Positions 7,690-11,222 of a stretch of DNA of 11,222 nt are shown piece by piece. Under the pieces are notes generated by a model. It ran no database searches. It had not been told where the DNA came from and worked only from the letters and a program-made list of their open reading frames with translations. Position 1 is the first letter of the stretch. Each line of letters opens with the position of its first letter. The stretch spans positions 1 through 11,222 of the forward strand of contig UQOB01000040.1 in the NCBI GenBank assembly GCA_900542595.1. Direction: 5' to 3'. Source of the stretch: an uncultured Mollicutes bacterium. Its GTDB lineage: Bacteria > Bacillota_I > Bacilli_A > RFN20 > CAG-826. The position numbers and the translations under genes are program-made.

Positions 7690-7717
7690 AAAAAGCCCTA
7701 GGCAAACTTCCTAGGGC
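7690..7717 (-). terminator. Rho-independent terminator of the 442-residue lipoprotein gene
   Basis: A perfect 8-bp stem GCCCTAGG/CCTAGGGC with a 7-nt loop is followed on the minus strand by TTTTT (7690-7694) and an AT-rich tail. It lies 15 nt after the minus-strand stop at 7732-7734. The plus-strand side lacks a clean T-tract, so the orientation is minus. With the plus terminator at 7606 it insulates two convergent transcription units. Confidence 0.9.
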
Positions 7718-7731
7718 CTTGTTTATCATCG

Positions 7732-9060
7732 TTATTCGTTATAAAGATTATTCACATCGATGAACTGATCAACCGCGGGAATGTTGCTAAACCCGAAGTC
7801 GAAGAACTCATAATGGAAGTCCCCTTTAATACCGCTGGAACGGGTGTAATTTAAGTGGAAATTCGCCACCCCTTCCGGTTTCCCGATATTCGTTAATTCA
7901 ATGGAGAGCGAGGTAATGGTTAAGCCTTCATCTTTCACGATGCTGGCGACTTGGAAGTTATTAGCGAAGTCATTGAGTATCGCCGCGTTGGTAACTTCGT
8001 ATTTTCCTTCTTCCCCGGCCGGATGAATGTATTGCATCTGTTCCCAAAGTAAGAGGTTAGAGGGGTAATTTGCGAATTCCGGAGAGCTAACGTCGCTCGT
8101 CGAGGAGTTATAAGGAAAGTTAGTGTTAAGGTTGACGGTATTTCCATCTAAGGTAAACATATAGCAACCGAAGAGGTTCTTTCCTTGGTAAGTCTTGTTA
8201 TCGATTCCTAAGAAGCCTTGCGACATCGCGAGAATTCCTAACTCATAAGCGATCGAAGAATCAATATCTTGATAGAAATACTGCGGTAAGAAGTGTTCAA
8301 CTCCGTACCGGACGTGGTCATTATAGTCGTAGATATTCCGTGAATAATTGTTTTCATGGAATAAAACTTTTAATTTTTCTAAATCATCCGAAACCGCGAC
8401 AGGTTCAAAGTTATTGACGAATTCTGTGACTGAGGGTTCATTAGCAGTTCCAATGTCTTCCACGATTAAGGACCAGCTTTCTTTGGCAAAGCCTACTTCC
8501 ATCTTTAAGGATTCCAAGCTGTCGCCGACTGTGATTGAAAGACTCTTAATATCAAGGACGGTAGCAGCTGGCACTTCTAAAAGCCCCAAGAGGACAAATT
8601 GATTCGGGCGAGAAAGTTCTGTCACTTCTTTCGTGTTAAAACTATCGCCTGATGTATCGAAATCGCTGACCTTATAAAACAGGTCATTATCATATAAAGA
8701 GGTAATCGTTTGGTTATTATCATCTTTTAAGGGTTCTGTCGCGGTAAACTCACCGTTATCAAGATCGAAACTTCTGACGCTGCCGTCATAGACGAAGTAG
8801 CCGAGTTCTTCCCCTTCTTTATCAAGATAGAAGTAGTTCTCGGTGATGTATTTATTAAATTCGGAAACCGGGAAACCGACGCTATTGCGTTTTTGAATAT
8901 AGAACTTGTAGTTCTTTAAAGATGATAACTGGGTTAAAGCATCTTTTACTGAGGTAATTTCCGTCGGAACATAAGTACTAGTCGTTCCACTACCTTCGTT
9001 ATTGACGCAGCTCATGAGGATGAGCGAAGTCGCTAGAATGAGCAAGGATGATTTTTTCAT
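7732..9060 (-). CDS. Lipoprotein with apparent internally duplicated domain, unknown function
   Basis: 442 residues. The signal peptide MKKSSLLILATSLILMS leads to lipobox C18 (LILMSC). Unlike its neighbours it has only a short polar linker (about 19-33). The mature part seems to hold two copies of one module. Helix-like starts lie at residues 42 and 227; NYFYLD (75) and QYFYQD (260) sit at the same 185-residue offset; and the ends correspond as IKSLSITV...PSVTEFV (171-214) and ITSLSIEL...PAVDQFI (382-434). The helix-then-beta-meander pattern recalls LolA/LppX-like half-barrel lipoproteins, which bind hydrophobic ligands, but this is inference. ATG 9060 has the SD AAGGAGGGG (9067-9075) 6 nt upstream. 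It is monocistronic, with its own terminator at 7690-7717, and diverges from the small gene at 9340 across a cre-bearing spacer. Confidence 0.92.
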   Translation of the reverse strand: MKKSSLLILATSLILMSCVNNEGSGTTSTYVPTEITSVKDALTQLSSLKNYKFYIQKRNSVGFPVSEFNKYITENYFYLDKEGEELGYFVYDGSVRSFDLDNGEFTATEPLKDDNNQTITSLYDNDLFYKVSDFDTSGDSFNTKEVTELSRPNQFVLLGLLEVPAATVLDIKSLSITVGDSLESLKMEVGFAKESWSLIVEDIGTANEPSVTEFVNNFEPVAVSDDLEKLKVLFHENNYSRNIYDYNDHVRYGVEHFLPQYFYQDIDSSIAYELGILAMSQGFLGIDNKTYQGKNLFGCYMFTLDGNTVNLNTNFPYNSSTSDVSSPEFANYPSNLLLWEQMQYIHPAGEEGKYEVTNAAILNDFANNFQVASIVKDEGLTITSLSIELTNIGKPEGVANFHLNYTRSSGIKGDFHYEFFDFGFSNIPAVDQFIDVNNLYNE

Positions 9061-9119
9061 GTTGAGCCCCTCCTTAAGGTGCCCTAAAAGACTAGCATAT
9101 AAAGATATTCTTTCAAGCG

Positions 9120-9134
9120 ATATCTAATAGATAT
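9120..9134. promoter_or_regulatory. 15-nt perfect palindrome, candidate operator
   Basis: ATATCTAATAGATAT has 7-nt arms around a single central A. It lies 60-74 bp upstream of the minus-strand ATG at 9060, where an operator for that lipoprotein gene would be expected. The region is AT-rich, so chance is possible. Confidence 0.4.
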
Positions 9135-9162
9135 TAGAGGTGTGAAAACAATTTTCTTTTTA

Positions 9163-9176
9163 TGAAAACGTTTTCA
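9163..9176. promoter_or_regulatory. cre-like operator 1 (CcpA/LacI-family site)
   Basis: TGAAAACGTTTTCA is a perfect 14-nt palindrome and matches every defined position of the cre consensus TGWAANCGNTNWCA bound by CcpA, the LacI-family carbon catabolite regulator of Firmicutes. It lies about 110 bp upstream of the 9060 lipoprotein start and about 131 bp upstream of the predicted start of the small-gene transcript. Confidence 0.75.
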
Positions 9177-9240
9177 ATACCTATAAGAAAACCTAGTGTT
9201 CATCGCGTTTTTTCATGTAAGGGGTTCCAAAAAGCCCCTT

Positions 9241-9254
9241 TGAAAACGTTTACA
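9241..9254. promoter_or_regulatory. cre-like operator 2 (CcpA/LacI-family site)
   Basis: TGAAAACGTTTACA also matches every defined position of the cre consensus. Its centre is 78 bp from that of operator 1 and about 53 bp upstream of the predicted small-gene transcription start, just before the -35. Cre sites placed there activate in known Bacillus cases such as ackA and pta; whether this one does is inference. Confidence 0.75.
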
Positions 9255-9266
9255 CGCCGAACCATA

Positions 9267-9294
9267 TTGTAAGGCGTTTTTATTCCCTTATATT
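9267..9294 (+). promoter_or_regulatory. Candidate promoter of the small-protein gene
   Basis: TTGTAA (9267-9272, 4/6), a 16-bp spacer and TATATT (9289-9294, 5/6). The predicted start is near 9301, at the base of the leader hairpin. The weak -35 fits a promoter that depends on an activator bound at the adjacent cre site. Confidence 0.5.
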
Positions 9295-9301
9295 AGTGGT
9301 G

Positions 9302-9322
9302 CCTGAAGAAGAAAGCTTCGGG
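9302..9322 (+). promoter_or_regulatory. 5' leader hairpin before the small-protein SD
   Basis: A 7-bp stem CCTGAAG/CTTCGGG (one U-G pair) with a 7-nt loop ends 5 nt before the SD GGAGG (9328-9332). If transcription starts near 9301, the mRNA would begin with this hairpin, a structure known to slow 5'-end-dependent decay. Confidence 0.5.
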
Positions 9323-9339
9323 TGATTGGAGGACCTAGC

Positions 9340-9486
9340 ATGATTAAAGTTACTTCTAAATATGAAAGCAAAATGGAAAGCCAAGAACAAAGCTACTATT
9401 GCGATCTCTTAGAAAAAATTGCGGAACAAGGCCCGATCTTCACCGCTGATGAAGATTACGTCAACAGCCGCGAACAAGATCGTTAA
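9340..9486 (+). CDS. Small acidic protein, 48 residues, unknown function
   Basis: ATG at 9340 is preceded by a strong SD GGAGG (9328-9332) with 7-nt spacing, and the frame ends at TAA 9484-9486. The product begins MIKVTSKYESKME and ends VNSREQDR. It has 11 Asp/Glu against 6 Lys/Arg, a single Cys (C21) in SYYCDLL, no signal peptide and no membrane segment, so it is probably cytosolic. Residues about 13-30 could form a helix. Codon use (GAA, AAA, GAT, AGC, ATC) matches the neighbouring genes. It is flanked by its own candidate promoter, a leader hairpin and a strong terminator 20 nt after the stop, which argues for a genuine monocistronic gene despite its size. I do not recognise the family. 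The two upstream cre sites suggest control by carbon source. Confidence 0.75.
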   Translation: MIKVTSKYESKMESQEQSYYCDLLEKIAEQGPIFTADEDYVNSREQDR

Positions 9487-9506
9487 TCCATCACTTTTGT
9501 ATTCAG

Positions 9507-9532
9507 GCCCGGGAAACCGGGCTTTTTCTTTT
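9507..9532 (+). terminator. Rho-independent terminator of the small-protein gene
   Basis: A 6-bp GC stem GCCCGG/CCGGGC with a GAAA tetraloop is followed by TTTTTCTTTT (9523-9532), 20 nt after the small gene's stop. The downstream regulator gene therefore needs its own promoter. Confidence 0.93.
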
Positions 9533-9546
9533 ATTTGTTAAGGTTG

Positions 9547-9552
9547 TAAAAT
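9547..9552 (+). promoter_or_regulatory. Candidate -10 box of the XRE regulator gene
   Basis: TAAAAT (5/6 to TATAAT) ends 7 nt before the ATG at 9560, so the transcript could begin at or next to the start codon. No good -35 is visible at the right distance, since that position falls in the T-tract of the preceding terminator. Confidence 0.4.
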
Positions 9553-9559
9553 AACTCTG

Positions 9560-10246
9560 ATGAAAACCAATCAAATTATCGGCCGAAATTTAGCCTCACT
9601 TCGAAAAGCCCGAGGCTTAACCCAAGGCCAAATCGCTGAAAAATTTAATTACTCCGATAAATCGATTTCCAAATGGGAACATGGGGAAATGGTACCGGAC
9701 GTCGAGACCTTGCTCGCTCTCGCGGATTTTTACGGGGTGACTTTAGATTACTTAGTCCATGATCAGACCGCTGAAAGCTTAGAAGAAGTCGGGAAAAACG
9801 ATTACCAGGCTATCAAAAGAAACCGAATCATCACCACCTGTTTAGCGGTCGTAATGGTGTGGACAGTCGCCTGTATCGCTTATGTCGGGGGCTTACTTTT
9901 AAACTCCGCATGGGATAGCTGGATGGCCTTCTTCTGGGCCTTCCCGGTCACCTCGCTTGTCCTTCGTTATTTCTTAAGAAAATACTTCCCAAAAGATACT
10001 CCGAAATGGTTAAAACTGACCATCAATCTCTTGTTTATCTGGTCCTTACTTTTAGCGATTTATCTCGAACTCGGGCTCGGGATTCAAGACGACCAAGGTT
10101 GGATCCTCTGGTTCGTCCTTTTTGCGGGCATCCCGATTACTTTGATTCTCTTATACGCGTATTTCTCAAAACGCAGTAAGCCGATTGAAAAAGAAGAAGC
10201 GCCCACTACTTCCGTTTCTTCGAAAGATGAGCCAAAGCAAAATTAG
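9560..10246 (+). CDS. Membrane-anchored XRE-family transcriptional regulator
   Basis: 228 residues. Residues about 6-66 are a Cro/C1-type (HTH_3) DNA-binding domain: IIGRNLASLRKARGLTQGQI, then the recognition helix SDKSISKWE (32-40) and PDVETLLALADFYGVTLDYL. After a short polar linker come four hydrophobic segments at about 90-114, 120-138, 151-172 and 181-202, then a Lys/Glu-rich cytoplasmic tail. XRE regulators fused to a small membrane domain are common in Firmicutes; the membrane part is thought to sense or tether, but its signal is usually unknown. The start has no good SD (only AAGG, 16 nt away), and a -10-like box lies 7 nt upstream, so the mRNA may be leaderless. An in-frame TAA at 9539-9541 with no ATG, GTG or TTG between rules out a longer N-terminus. 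The last 41 nt overlap the convergent hydrolase gene. Confidence 0.93.
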   Translation: MKTNQIIGRNLASLRKARGLTQGQIAEKFNYSDKSISKWEHGEMVPDVETLLALADFYGVTLDYLVHDQTAESLEEVGKNDYQAIKRNRIITTCLAVVMVWTVACIAYVGGLLLNSAWDSWMAFFWAFPVTSLVLRYFLRKYFPKDTPKWLKLTINLLFIWSLLLAIYLELGLGIQDDQGWILWFVLFAGIPITLILLYAYFSKRSKPIEKEEAPTTSVSSKDEPKQN

Positions 10247-11096
10247 CTTGGTCTTGGTTACATTCTAAAGCTTCTTTTAAGGCTAAATTACAATGGAAGA
10301 CGTGCTCTAATTTATCCCCTTCTTTGGAAGTGTATTTCTTAAAGGTAAAAGGAATACCTTTTTCTTTTAAGATTTCCGCTTCTTTTAAGTTTTCTTCGAG
10401 TAAGAAATCTTTTTCACTGGTGAAGATAAATAAGGGGCAAATATCTTTCGTCACATAATCATTCGTGTGGAGCCGAGGATCCACTTCGGTCATATTGCCG
10501 AAGATAATCTTCCGTTTCGTCTTATCCGTTTTATTAAAGAAAACGATGTGATTAAAAGCGGAACACGCAAGAAGCGCTCCTCTCACCCGGAGGGGCATCT
10601 TTAAATTATAGAGGGCTCTGTAGGACGGGTTCGAATCTGCTACCGCGTAGTTAAAGGATAAATATCCACCCGCGCTATCACCGACTAAAAACACATTATC
10701 CATGTCAAAGGCCCATTCTTTTTGATGATTTTTGATCCAGCCCATCACTTCATCTAAATAATAAAGTTGATTGGGATAATGCTTCCTCGGGGCTAAGGGA
10801 TAGGAATAACAAACGACCGTAAAGCCTAAGGATGATAAGTAACGGCTATAAAGGTGATAGGTTTCTTTGGTCCCGTAGAAAAGACCCCCACCATGGACTA
10901 TTAAGAGAACTGGTAAGACCTCTTTTTCTTTCCCTTCCGGTTTATAGACATCCAAAAGTCCCCACTTATGGTATTTCTTGTTGTAGCTAATGTTTTTATA
11001 TTCGGTGACCCCGGGGACGGGAGTGATTTTGCTATCTCTCCTGTCATCACTATTCTTAATGTACCGGCGGTCATGCCAAACCTGAAACCACATCAT
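10206..11096 (-). CDS. Alpha/beta-hydrolase (HSL/acetyl-esterase type)
   Basis: 296 residues, normal length for an alpha/beta-hydrolase fold-3 esterase. The oxyanion motif HGGG (68-71, in LLIVHGGGLFYG) lies before the nucleophile elbow GDSAGG with catalytic Ser141. Asp230 (in TSEKDFLLEE) and His265 (in LEHVFH) are at the expected places for the rest of the triad. The family hydrolyses short-chain acyl esters, for example acetylated sugars or small lipids; the substrate here is unknown. There is no signal peptide, so it is cytosolic. Two ATGs lie in tandem (11096 and 11093); the first is preferred because AAGG (11105-11108) is 8 nt upstream of it. A candidate promoter lies at 11129-11157. The 3' end (KKRK, then TAG) overlaps the convergent regulator gene by 41 bp with no terminator between. 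Confidence 0.93.
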   Translation of the reverse strand: MMWFQVWHDRRYIKNSDDRRDSKITPVPGVTEYKNISYNKKYHKWGLLDVYKPEGKEKEVLPVLLIVHGGGLFYGTKETYHLYSRYLSSLGFTVVCYSYPLAPRKHYPNQLYYLDEVMGWIKNHQKEWAFDMDNVFLVGDSAGGYLSFNYAVADSNPSYRALYNLKMPLRVRGALLACSAFNHIVFFNKTDKTKRKIIFGNMTEVDPRLHTNDYVTKDICPLFIFTSEKDFLLEENLKEAEILKEKGIPFTFKKYTSKEGDKLEHVFHCNLALKEALECNQDQANFALAHLSKKRK

Positions 11097-11128
11097 ATTA
11101 TTTTCCTTCTTTCCTCTATATTATTACC

Positions 11129-11157
11129 GTTATATCAAATTTATAAATTCTTTGCAA
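11129..11157 (-). promoter_or_regulatory. Candidate sigma-A promoter of the hydrolase gene
   Basis: On the minus strand, TTGCAA (11152-11157, 4/6), a 17-bp spacer and TATAAC (11129-11134, 5/6). The predicted start lies about 25 nt upstream of the ATG at 11096, with the SD in between. Confidence 0.55.
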
Positions 11158-11162
11158 TAATT

Positions 11163-11186
11163 ACAAGAATTATATTGATTTCTTGT
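11163..11186. promoter_or_regulatory. Inverted repeat upstream of the hydrolase promoter
   Basis: Perfect 7-bp arms ACAAGAA and TTCTTGT are separated by 10 nt, starting 6 bp upstream of the -35. Spacing and position fit an operator or activator site. The rest of the right edge (11187-11222) shows nothing recognisable. Confidence 0.4.
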
Positions 11187-11222
11187 TTCAACCTTACTGG
11201 TTGGTAAATGATTTATGCGAAA

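Larger units (their letters stand above)
9061..9339. other. Divergent regulatory region between the lipoprotein and small-protein genes
   Basis: This 279-bp spacer is unusually rich in symmetrical elements: AAAGA/TCTTT arms (9101-9113), a 15-nt palindrome (9120-9134), two cre-like operators (9163-9176 and 9241-9254), an AAGGGG/CCCCTT inverted repeat (9219-9240), a candidate plus promoter (9267-9294) and a leader hairpin (9302-9322). No convincing minus-strand promoter for the 9060 gene could be picked, although TATCTT- and TATGCT-like -10 boxes exist at 9094-9107. Confidence 0.8.

Noticed and set aside
9143..9157. Third cre-like site TGAAAACAATTTTC
   Set aside because: It lacks the central CG and mismatches the consensus at three defined positions.
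9219..9240. AAGGGG/CCCCTT inverted repeat abutting cre site 2
   Set aside because: The loop is 10 nt, there is no T-tract on either side, and no known operator fits; it is kept only as part of the intergenic description.
9254..9281. ACGCC/GGCGT hairpin followed by TTTTT, a possible terminator or attenuator
   Set aside because: The stem is only 5 bp with a 14-nt loop, and it overlaps the proposed -35 of the small gene; no upstream plus-strand transcript needs it.
1..11222. CRISPR arrays, tRNA or rRNA genes, insertion sequences, phage genes
   Set aside because: No regularly spaced repeats, cloverleaf, rRNA core sequences, transposase motifs or phage structural genes were seen on either strand.

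Overview
The window is one end of a bacterial contig. Genes have clear Shine-Dalgarno sequences (AAGGAGG type), moderate G+C and AT-rich spacers. Four of the five large proteins carry a Firmicutes-style lipobox (LASC or LMSC), and three of those continue into a Ser/Thr-rich linker. Tryptophan is encoded by TGG, one gene ends in TGA, and two perfect CcpA-type cre operators are present. Together this suggests an uncultured, probably host-associated, low-to-mid G+C Bacilli lineage (Erysipelotrichia, RF39 or Acholeplasma-like) using the standard genetic code. The placement is an inference from gene style, not from a marker gene.

Layout. (1) 1-3779, minus strand: a translationally coupled pair. 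The first gene is a lipoprotein with a Ser/Thr linker and a Big_2 domain (2649-3779). The second is a very large secreted surface protein (start 2652, running off the left edge) with BspA-like leucine-rich repeats, an InlB-type B-repeat and tandem PPC-like beta-sandwich modules. The left edge is a run of 22 C. (2) 3780-4100: an AT-rich divergent promoter region. (3) 4101-7586, plus strand: a two-gene lipoprotein operon (252 and 901 residues) ending in a strong terminator. (4) 7690-9060, minus strand: a monocistronic lipoprotein of 442 residues that appears to contain an internally duplicated domain, with its own terminator. (5) 9061-9339: a divergent regulatory region with two perfect cre-like operators 78 bp apart and other palindromes. 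(6) 9340-9486: a 48-codon small-protein gene with its own promoter, 5' hairpin, SD and terminator. (7) 9560-10246: a membrane-anchored XRE-family regulator, possibly on a leaderless mRNA. (8) 10206-11096, minus strand: an HSL-type alpha/beta-hydrolase whose 3' end overlaps the regulator's 3' end by 41 bp.

How it fits together. The first 9 kb is a cell-surface island: lipid-anchored, linker-bearing proteins plus a large adhesin-like protein, arranged as two divergent operons and one single gene. No enzyme, transporter or secretion component is encoded among them, so display, adhesion or ligand binding is the most economical guess. The right-hand part is regulatory and metabolic. The most notable under-described element is the small-protein gene at 9340-9486 and its cre-controlled divergent promoter region.
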